Under the pieces are notes generated by a model. It did no database searches, was not told where the DNA came from, and worked only from the letters and a program-made list of their open reading frames with translations. The translations under genes and the position numbers were made by a program. Below, piece after piece: positions 13,808-23,123 of a DNA stretch of 64,000 nt. Numbering within the stretch: the stretch's first letter is position 1; every line of letters begins with the position of its first letter. Origin of the DNA: a virus; the IMG/VR virus record IMGVR_UViG_3300025000_000067, positions 1 through 64,000 of that record; one strand, given 5' to 3'.

Positions 13808-16800
13808 GAAACGAGGTAAAGAAGAGGACAATCTTCTGAACTTCAAGTACGTGGATGTATTTTATCTTAACCCTCAGTCTGGGCAGCGGTCTAAATGGGT
13901 TCGCGTAGAGCAGGGACCCGCTGTAGAAGACTTCAGAAATAAACACGGGAATTACAACGTCTTTGCAACAATTCAAAGCTACCCGAACAGGATCAAGCGT
14001 GAAGGTGGCGGGGAGGAAATGTACGCCCCGCTGTTTTTTGATATCGATAGCTCTTGTTTGCTAGCTAGGGATTGTGCAGCAGACAAAGGTAAAAAGAACA
14101 AACCCGGGCTAATAGACATAGGAGCCTTGAGTAGGCATGATACAGATTCTTTGCAAGTAAGTGGCCTTCTACCTAAGGAACTTATAGCCCATATACTAAA
14201 TAATGACATGGGTATACCCCTATCAGATGAAGTTTGCCAAAAGATCAATGCAGAAGTTGATGCTAATCCGGACCTTAAGCGGTTAGTATGGCTTAAGAAC
14301 TTAGAGCAGAGCAGAATCGACGCTGTAAAAATCATTACTTTCTTTACTGAGCGCTTTGGCCTTACAGAAGATGAAGTTCGGGTGTATTTTAGTGGGTCTA
14401 AAGGGTTTCATATCTTAGTAAATCCCATTGTTTTAGGAATTAAACCAGATAAGAATCTCCATAGGTTTTTCAAGCTCATAGCTATGTACCTAATAACTCA
14501 ACTAGGGCTTAAGAGCCTAGACACGGGGTCTATCTATGGGCATGCTCGTATGCTTAGACTTGTTAACTCGACTCACCACAAGTCAGGCCTGTTTAAAGTT
14601 GAGCTCTACCATAGAGAGCTTAAAGGGGACTTGGAGCGCATTATAACGTTTCTGGCAAAGTCTCCTAGGGATGACTTCTACCCGCCTGACATACAGGAAC
14701 TTCAGTTGAATGATGCAGCTAATGAATGGTACTTAAAGAAGGTTCAAGAGTTCACAGAAGCCCTAAGGATGGAAGAACTATCTGCTACAGGTAGTAAAAG
14801 TGAAGTACTATCTAAAATGGAAAGTGTACCAGCCTGTGTGCAGTTTATTATGGAACGTGGCATTCTGAAGTCTGGGGATCGGAATAAGGCTACCATGGCT
14901 TTAGCTGCTTATGCTAAGGAAGTAGGAACCTCACAGAAAGAGACAGAGCGTACCTTGGTTGCTTGGGTTAAGAAGATACCAGCGTCCATGACATCTAGCT
15001 CATCCTCAGAAGCTGAAGCGTCAACTATATCCTGTGTTAAAACAGTCTACCAAGAGGATAAGTACCGATTTGGATGTGCTTACATTCGAAGTCTGCATGG
15101 TGATAAGTCAGGTAAAGACTACGAGGCTGTCCCTTGTGGTGGACGGAACTGTCCGGCGCATGAGGATCATGCCATAGACGCTGAACCCGCAGAGGAGATG
15201 CATCTTAGCCAGACTTCTAAAGCCGAGTTCACTGGGAAAAAAGTGTCCTTTAGTGCACTAGTAAGTGGTAAACTTGACACTCCATATATTGTACCTAAGA
15301 AGGTCCGGTTTTTATGCAGGAATTTTAAGTACTGTGATAAACCCTGTGTTATGCATGAATACGAAGGAACGTATGACCGAGAGTTCCATGAGAACGAGCG
15401 CTTCTTGATCGAGGCCACAAACCAAAATGACAACAACTTGAAGGGTGTACTTAGGGCCCATAGCGGAGCATCCTGCAATAAGCTGTCTTATGAAGTCCTA
15501 GAACATATCAACGTGTCAGAGCTTTTAGTGGTTCCCATGGCCGACCGGGTGAAGTCGGTTAAAACTTCAGAAGGTCAGTATCAAGATGTTGATGAGTCAG
15601 GCAATGAGTATGTAACCAGAAAGATGTATGCCATAGGTAATGACATCCAGGCAAATAGCCATTACCAAATTGAGGGCTATGTGTACAGCCATCCCCGTAA
15701 TGCTATGGCGACGATTCTTAGTCAAAAGCATGAACCTATGGAAGACAGTATTTCTAGTTTTGAGTTAACCGATGAAGTTAAAAAGTCCTTTGGGGTTTTT
15801 CAAGTTCAACAAGGTGAGACTTTGGATGACCGAATATCCTTTATTGTTGATGACTTAGTTGATAACGTAACCTTGGTGCGTGAAAGGTTCGCTCCTCATC
15901 TAGCTATACTAATGGTGTACCACAGCTGTCTGCACTACTACTTCCAAGGTAGTCTAGAGAAACGTGGCTGGATGGAGACTGTATTTGTTGGAGATAGTGG
16001 AATGGCCAAAACACAGATGGTGAATAACATCATGGAATTCTGTGGACTTGGAAACACAGCATCCGGTGAAGGAACAAGCCGTACTGGGTTAGTATACCGC
16101 TTAGAACAGCTTGGGGAGCGCTGGTTTATTACATGGGGTAAGTATCCTTTGTCTGATCGGAAGCTTATTGCTATTGATGAATTCTCAGAACTGGATCCTG
16201 AAGACTTCGGGAAAATTACAGAAGCCCGAACCACTGGGGTCTTAAGAGTAGACCGAACCGTGAACACTGAAACAAATGCCCGGGTTCGTCTGATACTCTT
16301 AACTAACCCAGTAAGAACGATGACCTTATCCAGATATACCCATGGAGTTGAGTCACTTCGCCCCCTTTTTGCTACCCCTGCAGATATCCGTCGTTTGGAC
16401 TTAGCAGTCTTTCTTCAATCCGGTGACGTTTCTAAATCAGTCCTTAATGCAGAGTACCCGGCTCCCGCAACTCAGGCAGTGTCTTCAGAAGCTCTCCGTA
16501 ACTCAATCTTATGGGCATGGAGCAGGAAACCACAGGATATTACCATTGGAAAACCAACAATGAAAAAGATTCTACAAAGGGCTGATGACCTAGCTACAAA
16601 GTACGGGGATGCTCAGGATATTCCCCTTATGGAGCCCGCCGACCTTCGAAAAAAGCTAGCCCGTATGTCCATAGCCTTAGCCTCCTTAGTTCATAGTACT
16701 GATGAAACACATGAGAAGATCATTGTACTCCCAGAGCATGTAGAGTACGTTGTGGACTTCCTAAGCGTTGTTTACGATGACAGAAACTGCCGTTTGGACC

Positions 16801-17093
16801 TTTACAGCGCTAAGTCAAAAGAGGAGTCGGACTTAACCGATGCAGAACGTGCTGAGGTAAAGAAGGCCTTGGAAGATTTAGACTTTGCTGACCATGCCTT
16901 AGCCTCTGCAGAACTTATTGATCTGTTCCGTAGAAATGACGTTCTGAAGCCCAATGAGATTGTGGATATGTTAGGATTTGAGAGGGCTCAAGTGAATACT
17001 CGTTTGGCCATCTTAACCAAGCATAGTATGATCAAGCGCACCCGAGACGGACTTAGAAAGTTACCGAAGTTTATAGAGTATTTGTTATTGTAA
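13788..17093 (+). CDS. AEP primase fused to MCM-like AAA+ helicase
   Basis: The 1101-aa protein combines priming and unwinding. The N-terminal archaeo-eukaryotic primase shows the metal motif FFDIDSS near 85, YFSGSKGFHILVNP near 202 and RMLRLVNSTHHKSG near 258. A zinc-binding stretch with FGCAYIRSLHGD and CGGRNCPAHEDH lies near 425-465. The C-terminal half is MCM-like: Walker A GDSGMAKT near 735, Walker B IAIDEFSELDPEDF near 795, then EARTTGVLRVDRT and the sensor region ARVRLILLTNPVR. A winged-helix end follows. AEP-MCM fusions are known in mobile elements of Bacillus. It is followed by the DNA polymerase module. Confidence 0.88.
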   Translation: MAREARKKRGKEEDNLLNFKYVDVFYLNPQSGQRSKWVRVEQGPAVEDFRNKHGNYNVFATIQSYPNRIKREGGGEEMYAPLFFDIDSSCLLARDCAADKGKKNKPGLIDIGALSRHDTDSLQVSGLLPKELIAHILNNDMGIPLSDEVCQKINAEVDANPDLKRLVWLKNLEQSRIDAVKIITFFTERFGLTEDEVRVYFSGSKGFHILVNPIVLGIKPDKNLHRFFKLIAMYLITQLGLKSLDTGSIYGHARMLRLVNSTHHKSGLFKVELYHRELKGDLERIITFLAKSPRDDFYPPDIQELQLNDAANEWYLKKVQEFTEALRMEELSATGSKSEVLSKMESVPACVQFIMERGILKSGDRNKATMALAAYAKEVGTSQKETERTLVAWVKKIPASMTSSSSSEAEASTISCVKTVYQEDKYRFGCAYIRSLHGDKSGKDYEAVPCGGRNCPAHEDHAIDAEPAEEMHLSQTSKAEFTGKKVSFSALVSGKLDTPYIVPKKVRFLCRNFKYCDKPCVMHEYEGTYDREFHENERFLIEATNQNDNNLKGVLRAHSGASCNKLSYEVLEHINVSELLVVPMADRVKSVKTSEGQYQDVDESGNEYVTRKMYAIGNDIQANSHYQIEGYVYSHPRNAMATILSQKHEPMEDSISSFELTDEVKKSFGVFQVQQGETLDDRISFIVDDLVDNVTLVRERFAPHLAILMVYHSCLHYYFQGSLEKRGWMETVFVGDSGMAKTQMVNNIMEFCGLGNTASGEGTSRTGLVYRLEQLGERWFITWGKYPLSDRKLIAIDEFSELDPEDFGKITEARTTGVLRVDRTVNTETNARVRLILLTNPVRTMTLSRYTHGVESLRPLFATPADIRRLDLAVFLQSGDVSKSVLNAEYPAPATQAVSSEALRNSILWAWSRKPQDITIGKPTMKKILQRADDLATKYGDAQDIPLMEPADLRKKLARMSIALASLVHSTDETHEKIIVLPEHVEYVVDFLSVVYDDRNCRLDLYSAKSKEESDLTDAERAEVKKALEDLDFADHALASAELIDLFRRNDVLKPNEIVDMLGFERAQVNTRLAILTKHSMIKRTRDGLRKLPKFIEYLLL

Positions 17094-17112
17094 AAAGGAG
17101 GAGGTTTAAAGG

Positions 17113-17625
17113 GTGAAAAATCACAGCATTAAAGCATGGCCTGTATACTTTCAAGTGGCTAAAACAGGAGAAAAAACATTTGACGAAAGAGTAGATGACC
17201 GGGGATATAAAGTAGGTGATACATTAACACTTCAAGAGTTTGACCCAGAAAAAGGGGAGTATACAGGGGATGAACTCGTTAAGAGGGTAACATACATTCT
17301 GCGTGAACCTTATGCTAAAGATGGTCATGTGATTATGTCATTGGTAGCTGTGGGTAATGTGCCCATGAATGGGACACTTACTAAAAAGGATATTTTGCTC
17401 TATGGAGCACTACTAGAGAGCGACATGTATGTCGATGGCTATGGTTCAACTGATGAAGACACAGTACTTTTAAAAAAGGCTTTAAAAAAGGTTTATGGCA
17501 TAGGTTCAGAGTTCACATCTGATGAAGAAGCAGCCTGTGAAAAGCAACTAAACGAAGACTTAAAGGCACTGGTAGTTGAGATGCGTGGCCTAGTAACCAG
17601 TTATGTTAATGATGGGAGCTCATAG
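17113..17625 (+). CDS. DUF3850 (PUA/ASCH-like) protein with extension
   Basis: The first 80 residues read HSIKAWPVYFQVAKTGEKTF, DERVDDRGYKVGDTL, then VTYIL, the classic DUF3850 pattern of an ASCH/PUA-like RNA-binding fold. The remaining 90 residues are helical and acidic. It is translated from GTG 17113 after AAAGGAGGAGG and ends at a terminator. A role in RNA binding is family knowledge; the phage target is unknown. Confidence 0.7.
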   Translation: MKNHSIKAWPVYFQVAKTGEKTFDERVDDRGYKVGDTLTLQEFDPEKGEYTGDELVKRVTYILREPYAKDGHVIMSLVAVGNVPMNGTLTKKDILLYGALLESDMYVDGYGSTDEDTVLLKKALKKVYGIGSEFTSDEEAACEKQLNEDLKALVVEMRGLVTSYVNDGSS

Positions 17626-17640
17626 GCTCCCTTCCTCTTT
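17612..17640 (+). terminator. Terminator after DUF3850 gene
   Basis: GGGAGC (17614-17619) pairs with GCTCCC (17626-17631), followed by a T/C-rich tract; it overlaps the stop codon. Confidence 0.75.
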
Positions 17641-17642
17641 GC

Positions 17643-17705
17643 TTGACATATTGTTCAAAGTTGTATAAACTTGGATGTATAAAGTACCACTTGGTACGGT
17701 ACAAT
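17643..17705 (+). promoter_or_regulatory. Promoter region with TTGTTCAAAGTTG and a GTACCA dyad
   Basis: TTGACA (17643-17648) and TATAAA (17664-17669) are separated by 15 nt that contain TTGTTCAAAGTTG (17651-17663). Downstream, GTACCA-CT-TGGTAC (17684-17697) is a perfect dyad that ends just before TACAAT (17700-17705). The dyad is a candidate operator for the wHTH protein encoded next. Confidence 0.6.
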
Positions 17706-17729
17706 AAAGTGAAAAGTAGGTGATACCAA

Positions 17730-18104
17730 GTGAAAACCCCAGTTGAACTTCTGTCAGACTATCAGCGGAAAGTGAAGCTTATGATATCCCAGAAAATACC
17801 GCATAAGGATATCCAACCACTAGACCAGCGAGATATTATACTCTTCATGGCCTTACTCCATCCAACTGCTAAGCGGGAGTCTAAGGAGCTAACCAAGGAG
17901 CTGATAACATTCATTTGTGATCAAGGGATTATTACAGCTGAAGATATTTATGCAAAGTATAACTGGAGTGATAAACCAGTTATGCGACGTTTGAAGCTTT
18001 TTAGGGAGTTTGGCCTAATAAAGCGTGAGCAGAAAAAGTACTACATGCCAACCCCTAGGATGCTAGAACTTCGGAAGACTTATTTAGAAAGGGTGTGTAA
18101 ATAG
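17730..18104 (+). CDS. Winged-helix DNA-binding protein
   Basis: GTG 17730 follows AGTAGGTG. The 124-aa product has a helical core and a C-terminal winged helix: ITAEDIYAKYNWSDKPVMRRLKLFREFG, then LIKREQKKYYMPT as wing. It probably regulates the polymerase operon that it heads, possibly by binding the GTACCA dyad upstream (inference). Confidence 0.65.
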   Translation: MKTPVELLSDYQRKVKLMISQKIPHKDIQPLDQRDIILFMALLHPTAKRESKELTKELITFICDQGIITAEDIYAKYNWSDKPVMRRLKLFREFGLIKREQKKYYMPTPRMLELRKTYLERVCK

Positions 18105-18105
18105 T

Positions 18106-18381
18106 TTGTCAGTAGCCATGAATATTGGTTCCTTGCCATTAGATTTAAAGGAGCATGTGACCTTAGTGCTCGTGAGTAAAGAAGTTATAGCGGATAAGGT
18201 TATTAACGGGAAATGCCTTGCTGATTTTAATGAGGTATTCTTTGATGAGAAGTATTCCCCGCTTAGAAGCTATGTAAGAGATTACTTTACTCAATATGGT
18301 CAATATGGTCAATATGGGTCAAGCGCTAAGGTAGTAGTAGTGAAGTCCAAGCGGGAACAGCCTAAGGTTATTGTGTGTTAG
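18106..18381 (+). CDS. Hypothetical protein with YGQ repeats (91 aa)
   Basis: TTG 18106 follows AAAGGGTG at the same spacing as in the next gene; ATG 18118 is an alternative. The centre has QYGQYGQYG, encoded by three 9-bp TCAATATGG repeats. Otherwise it is a small alpha-beta protein with a basic end. Function unknown. Confidence 0.5.
   Translation: MSVAMNIGSLPLDLKEHVTLVLVSKEVIADKVINGKCLADFNEVFFDEKYSPLRSYVRDYFTQYGQYGQYGSSAKVVVVKSKREQPKVIVC
18291..18317 (+). repeat. 9-bp in-frame tandem repeat
   Basis: TCAATATGG occurs three times in a row. Confidence 0.85.
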
Positions 18382-18398
18382 AAAGGGTGTATAAATGA

Positions 18399-18656
18399 AT
18401 GCCTAAAAAATGGGAAGATGCCCATGTAATAGTTAAAAAGATTCGCGCTATGAATTTCAGTAAGGACTCTCTGGAACGTATCTTAGGTGTCCTGATGGAA
18501 ATGTTAATGGATGGAGGTAGCGACCTAACAAAGATTGACGCTGCTGGAAAGCTTATTCTAGTACTCAGACAGCCTAATGGTGATCAGGCGTACCTAGATG
18601 AAATGAAGAAGCTGGATACTAAGCTTCGGAAGGGGTGTGTAATTAGTGGACGATGA
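18399..18656 (+). CDS. Hypothetical protein (85 aa)
   Basis: ATG 18399 lies after AAAGGGTGTATAAATGA. The product is helical (SKDSLERILGVLMEMLMDGGS) with a basic end and overlaps the next gene by eleven bases. It belongs to the polymerase operon. Function unknown. Confidence 0.55.
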   Translation: MPKKWEDAHVIVKKIRAMNFSKDSLERILGVLMEMLMDGGSDLTKIDAAGKLILVLRQPNGDQAYLDEMKKLDTKLRKGCVISGR

Positions 18657-18846
18657 GATTATGATTCGTAATTCATTTGACATTGTTCAGCTAGACCTTG
18701 ATAAGGAGAAAAGGGAGATTAGGCTTAACCTACCCTTAGACGTTTTAAACCTAGTAGATAAAGTAGTTGTTACTGTGTTTAAAGACAAAGTAATGGGTGA
18801 GACTATGCTTAGTCGTGATGGTGAGAAAAAGCCATGGGAAGTTTAA
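18646..18846 (+). CDS. Hypothetical protein (66 aa)
   Basis: GTG 18646 follows GGAAGGGGTG and overlaps the preceding gene. The product is a short alternating strand/helix protein (FDIVQLDLDKEKREIRLNL). Its 3' end overlaps the DNA polymerase start by 13 bases, implying translational coupling. Confidence 0.5.
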   Translation: MDDEIMIRNSFDIVQLDLDKEKREIRLNLPLDVLNLVDKVVVTVFKDKVMGETMLSRDGEKKPWEV

Positions 18847-21473
18847 CGCAGCTAAAGAAACGTCTTGAGAGTCAGAAAGCTGGCAGACCAACTCCTACAG
18901 AAGAGGATAAAGTAACAGGAGTCCTGCAAAAGCAGACTCCTGTGGCGTTGAATTCACCACCGAGTACAATTATAACCCCAGAGGCTGTAAAGGCCCCTAG
19001 CAGGCTGATTATACCTAGAGCTAGTCGATTACCACATGGGGTCACTATTCTAAATGATGAGTTGCCTATGGGGTACCACGCTTTAGGTAAAAATGATGTC
19101 AGTAGACTTATGAAGCTTAAAGAGGAAATTATCAAAGCAGGTGTCTGTGCTTTTGACTATGAATCAGATGGTGATCCGGACGATGAGGCCCAAGACCCTC
19201 AGGATCACAAACTTGTCAGTGTATCACTCGCTTATCAAATTGGTCAGGCATTTTGCACTCCAATAGCACATGATTTCTATGCTGCCAATTGGGATAAGGA
19301 TTGGTTCATTGATAACTTCCTGAAGCCAGTGTTAGAGCACCCAGAGGTCCTTATCATAGCCCACAACGTTAAGATGGAGCATGGTATGAGCATATGCCTA
19401 GGCATTGACATGTTTGAGAAGGCCTGTAATGGGAAGGCCTGTAATGGGAAGGTCATGGATACTATGATCATGCTTAAGGCTTTAGCTCTTCCAGAAACAA
19501 TGGTTCAACGTGGGGAGGATTGGGACGTTCAACTAGGACTTAAGCCTGCTACAAAGGCACTTCTAGCCGATGCAAATGGCTGGGTCCATGGGTTACTGCA
19601 CATCGGCCAGATTAAGAGCTTTGAGGAAACCGTGGGGAGAATTGAGTGGGAAGAACCAATACCCGGGGAGTTCTATAAGTCAGGTGCCAAGAAAGGTCTT
19701 CCGAAGACAAAGAAGATGAGTAGGAGCAGAACCTTTAATGAACTACCAGTGGATCAAGAGACAATTGATTATGGCTGTTCTGACAGTGACTGGGCACTTG
19801 GACTTTATTACAAGCTTCTTCCTATGTGTCATTCAGAAGGTGTCTATGATGTCATTGTTGAGCTCGATGTCCCTCGGATGATGGTCCTTGCAGAATATGA
19901 ACTAGCCGGGTGGCAGATCAATCCTGAAGAGCTTAAGAAGCTCGGGTACATTGCAGATAAAGCCTTAGCTGAGTTGGCACCTCTCCTGCAGGAAGGCCTT
20001 TTAGAGGTAACGAAAGGATACGCTGATACTGATGGGGATGGAAATGTCTTGGTCCCTGTAGGAACATACCCTATGGGTAAATGGCGAAAGGATCCCGTCT
20101 CTTTAACGATTAAGAACGCTAGGCCTTTTAGCTGGGGGAGCACCCAACATATGCAGTGGTTATTCTTTCATGTTTTACAGGTCCCTTTTGGGGATGTAGA
20201 AAGGTCTAAAAAGACCGGACTTCCTAGCATGGGAGAGGTTAGTTTAGATAGTCTTCTTGAGGTGTATACCAGCAGTGGTGGGAATAAGTTCATGGATGTC
20301 CTTAAGGAAAAACGTAAGTATGACAAAATTAAGAGTACTTATGTTGGCAAGTGGAATGAAGACACACAGGAGTATACAACTGGAATGCTTCAGTTCTGTC
20401 GGGAGGACACCCACAAGGTTCACACGAATCTTAGGCTAGTTAGTACTTGGAGACTAGCCAGTAAACGCCCAAATTTGCAAAATATTCCCAGACCCGAGAA
20501 CGACCCCATGGGTATACGTGGGGTGTTTGAGGCTCCAACATATGACCTGACTGTAGACTATGGGCTATTTAATCCACTTACTAAACCTGTGCACTTTATT
20601 TTTAAGGATAATCTCTCAGGCATTACAGTATGGGTCGGCGCGGATTATGCCCAAATTGAGTTAAAAGTGCTTGCTGTTTACACCGGCGAAGAGTCTATGA
20701 TTAGGACTTTAGTTAATGGTGGGGATATTCACTCAAGTACAGCCATTGATGTCTTTAACCTAAACTGTACTGAAGCACAGGTAAAAGAGCTTTATAAGCC
20801 TTTTAGGTATCGAGCGAAGGCTGTGAACTTCGGTTTGGTATATGGTCTTACAGAGTATGGATTAGCTAAAGACCCTGGAATGGGTATGACTGTGGACCAA
20901 GCTAAGGTATTTGTTGAGCAGTATATGCAACGGTATCCTGGTGTAAGAGCCTACATGCATGGAATGATAGCCTTTGCCCGTAAGCATGGATATGTAGAAA
21001 CAATGTTTAAGCACAGAAGGGCTCTCCCACGTATCAATCACCCAAACAAGTGGGTACGTCAGTCTGAGGAGAACAAGGCCATTAATACACCCGTGCAGGG
21101 CACCGCTGCAGACATCATGGGGCTGGCCATGGTAAACGTTCGAAAAGATGCTCCTAAGTGGTTAAAGCCTGTCATACAAATCCATGATGAGCTCATGTGT
21201 GAGTGTCCAATTGAGTATGCAGTTGAGGGATCTATTATCCTTAAAGAGATCATGGAGCGGGAGATCGAAGGTTTCTCTGAGGTCATGCCTTTACTGGCTG
21301 AGCCTTCAGTAGGTAAGATATGGCGACATGCTTTAGACATCAAGTGGGATGACAGAGGAACACCCTATGTAAAGCCTAAACGGGAGCGAAAAGAGCTATC
21401 TGATGTAACGTTAGGTGACATTGAGTACATGATGCCATTGTATAAAATGGCTGGAATTGAGGTGCACGTTTAA
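18834..21473 (+). CDS. Family A DNA polymerase with 3'-5' exonuclease
   Basis: The 879-aa replicative polymerase contains exonuclease motifs VCAFDYESDG (ExoI, near 105), IIAHNVKMEHGM (ExoII, near 177) and DYGCSDSDWALG (ExoIII, near 310). The polymerase domain has motif A GADYAQIELKVL near 603, motif B RYRAKAVNFGLVYG near 660 and motif C IQIHDELMCE near 780. It lacks a 5' nuclease domain, as usual for phage PolA. A 15-bp tandem duplication near 19430-19450 encodes NGKACNGKAC in the exonuclease domain. It acts with the upstream AEP-MCM protein. Confidence 0.95.
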   Translation: MGSLTQLKKRLESQKAGRPTPTEEDKVTGVLQKQTPVALNSPPSTIITPEAVKAPSRLIIPRASRLPHGVTILNDELPMGYHALGKNDVSRLMKLKEEIIKAGVCAFDYESDGDPDDEAQDPQDHKLVSVSLAYQIGQAFCTPIAHDFYAANWDKDWFIDNFLKPVLEHPEVLIIAHNVKMEHGMSICLGIDMFEKACNGKACNGKVMDTMIMLKALALPETMVQRGEDWDVQLGLKPATKALLADANGWVHGLLHIGQIKSFEETVGRIEWEEPIPGEFYKSGAKKGLPKTKKMSRSRTFNELPVDQETIDYGCSDSDWALGLYYKLLPMCHSEGVYDVIVELDVPRMMVLAEYELAGWQINPEELKKLGYIADKALAELAPLLQEGLLEVTKGYADTDGDGNVLVPVGTYPMGKWRKDPVSLTIKNARPFSWGSTQHMQWLFFHVLQVPFGDVERSKKTGLPSMGEVSLDSLLEVYTSSGGNKFMDVLKEKRKYDKIKSTYVGKWNEDTQEYTTGMLQFCREDTHKVHTNLRLVSTWRLASKRPNLQNIPRPENDPMGIRGVFEAPTYDLTVDYGLFNPLTKPVHFIFKDNLSGITVWVGADYAQIELKVLAVYTGEESMIRTLVNGGDIHSSTAIDVFNLNCTEAQVKELYKPFRYRAKAVNFGLVYGLTEYGLAKDPGMGMTVDQAKVFVEQYMQRYPGVRAYMHGMIAFARKHGYVETMFKHRRALPRINHPNKWVRQSEENKAINTPVQGTAADIMGLAMVNVRKDAPKWLKPVIQIHDELMCECPIEYAVEGSIILKEIMEREIEGFSEVMPLLAEPSVGKIWRHALDIKWDDRGTPYVKPKRERKELSDVTLGDIEYMMPLYKMAGIEVHV

Positions 21474-22345
21474 TGCCTACACTTAGAAATTGTTTTGATA
21501 AAGTACTCTGCACTGAATACGTGTACACAGAAGAGGATACTAAACAAATTAAGGAGATGATAAAGCCTATGGAAGAGAAAAGAGAGAATCCAAAAGTAGG
21601 GGAGATATGGCAAAGGCACGATGGGCCAATATTTAAGATTATTCCTGCACCCTCAAATGCAATCAGCTGTGTACATTACCTTGACATAGGAGGTAAAATT
21701 TCCACGGTATCCCCTAAGGTATTTATGGGTGTAGTGTTTGGGTTTGGTCAAATTATAGGTGTACCTAATTTTAAAAAAGTTCCACAGGTATATTGGGACC
21801 GTGCAATGGCAGCGAAAGGCGCCTTAACACCAACAGAAGATGGTAGTCTTCAAATGGCGCGGATTGAGGGTGTGCTAAGTAAGTCAGAGGGTGCAGAAAA
21901 GTGTATAGCACCATCTATGCAAGCTGTACAGGTCAAAGCTGGTGAAATATACAGGCACCATGGGGGTAATATTTACAGGATAAAAGCTGTAGATAAAGAC
22001 TCTGAGGATCCTAAAATATTACGTGTGTCCTATGAAGATGCTACAGGTGATGGGCATAGCAGAGCACTTAGAAAGTTTGTTGAAATGGTGGAAGATTCCT
22101 GTGGTGCTTGGGATAGGACATCACGTAAAGTCCCGCGCTTCACTCTTGTTGATTACACAGAATGGGAGAAGGCATGTAATGAAGTTGAGCGATTGAAAAA
22201 AGCAGAGAAACTAAAACAGAAGGAGGATCAAATTGATCGATACCTAAGGTGCATTAAGGCTCAGCTTATGGAAGCTAAGGATTACATGGTAAGTGAAGAG
22301 GGGTTCAAAGGGACAGCTAGAATAATACTTTCTATTAGGGCGTAG
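21473..22345 (+). CDS. Hypothetical protein with duplicated beta domain (290 aa)
   Basis: ATG 21473 overlaps the polymerase stop. Two similar segments, VGEIWQRHDGPIFKII near 42 and AGEIYRHHGGNIYRIK near 158, indicate an internal duplication of an SH3-like module. A charged coiled coil (CNEVERLKKAEKLKQKEDQ) and a helical end follow. It might hold the polymerase or DNA, but no known family was recognised. Confidence 0.6.
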   Translation: MPTLRNCFDKVLCTEYVYTEEDTKQIKEMIKPMEEKRENPKVGEIWQRHDGPIFKIIPAPSNAISCVHYLDIGGKISTVSPKVFMGVVFGFGQIIGVPNFKKVPQVYWDRAMAAKGALTPTEDGSLQMARIEGVLSKSEGAEKCIAPSMQAVQVKAGEIYRHHGGNIYRIKAVDKDSEDPKILRVSYEDATGDGHSRALRKFVEMVEDSCGAWDRTSRKVPRFTLVDYTEWEKACNEVERLKKAEKLKQKEDQIDRYLRCIKAQLMEAKDYMVSEEGFKGTARIILSIRA

Positions 22346-22348
22346 GCC

Positions 22349-22648
22349 ATGGCAGTACTACCGAAGCGTAACTTAGTACCTACATCAGCAGCACGTAAAA
22401 AAGCGATCCCAAAAGTAATGGAATCGCCTGTGCTACCTGTGATAGAATCTAGTAAACCTGTTCTTCCGAAGTATAACCAGAAACTTAAGCCATGGCAAAG
22501 CGCTCCTAATACATCTATGGAGCTAATAGGGTGCTGCTCTAGCCACAAGGAATGTCTGGCTTATGGGGATTGTGTAGAAAAACTGTATCATGTCAACTAT
22601 AAAAAAGTATGCAGCCTCTACAGACGCATACGAAAGGGAAGGGGGTGA
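22349..22648 (+). CDS. Hypothetical basic protein with Cys cluster (99 aa)
   Basis: The N-terminal half is Pro/Lys-rich and probably disordered. The C-terminal half has GCCSSHKECLAYGDCVEK and a further Cys (KKVCSLYRR), a possible metal site, followed by a basic end. Function unknown. Confidence 0.5.
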   Translation: MAVLPKRNLVPTSAARKKAIPKVMESPVLPVIESSKPVLPKYNQKLKPWQSAPNTSMELIGCCSSHKECLAYGDCVEKLYHVNYKKVCSLYRRIRKGRG

Positions 22649-22815
22649 TTACAATACCAAATCCTTTTAGCAAAGAAATGACACTTAAGGAGTGGATGGC
22701 CCAGTATGGATACCGATGGGTAGAGGGTAGAGAAGAGCTATGTAAGGGGTTAATGGGGGTTGTTAAGGCTATGGATATTATGTACGAACTTAAAGCTAAG
22801 GGGGCGATTGTCTAG
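22645..22815 (+). CDS. Small hypothetical protein (56 aa)
   Basis: GTG 22645 overlaps the upstream stop and is preceded by GAAAGGGAAGGG. The product reads VITIPNPFSKEMTLKEWMAQYGYRW and is mainly helical. The TAG stop abuts the next gene's start. Function unknown. Confidence 0.45.
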   Translation: MITIPNPFSKEMTLKEWMAQYGYRWVEGREELCKGLMGVVKAMDIMYELKAKGAIV

Positions 22816-23102
22816 TGCTTAACGAAAAAGAACTACTTACCCCTGAGAACATGGAGGACTTCTTTAACCTTCTGAAGGCCACGGAAACTAATTATGTCTA
22901 CTGGACCGGAGTACTACCTAAGAAGCTAATCATTAGCTTTGATATCCTAAAAAAATTGTCTAAGGTAACAGGGTTCTACCAAAGGCCTGAGCTTAAGGCC
23001 GAGGTCACAGCCTTCTCTCCTATTGTCCGGTATTTTAGGTTAACCCATGGTGTAGTCACGATTCAAGAGGACTATGAAGAGTTATTCTTTCACTTCGAGT
23101 GA
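22815..23102 (+). CDS. Hypothetical protein (95 aa)
   Basis: GTG 22815 overlaps the preceding stop by one base. The product has a helical N-terminus (TPENMEDFFNLLKATETNY) and a beta C-terminus (PIVRYFRLTHGVVTIQEDY). Family not recognised. Confidence 0.55.
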   Translation: MLNEKELLTPENMEDFFNLLKATETNYVYWTGVLPKKLIISFDILKKLSKVTGFYQRPELKAEVTAFSPIVRYFRLTHGVVTIQEDYEELFFHFE

Positions 23103-23123
23103 AATTTAAAGGAGCTGGATTAA

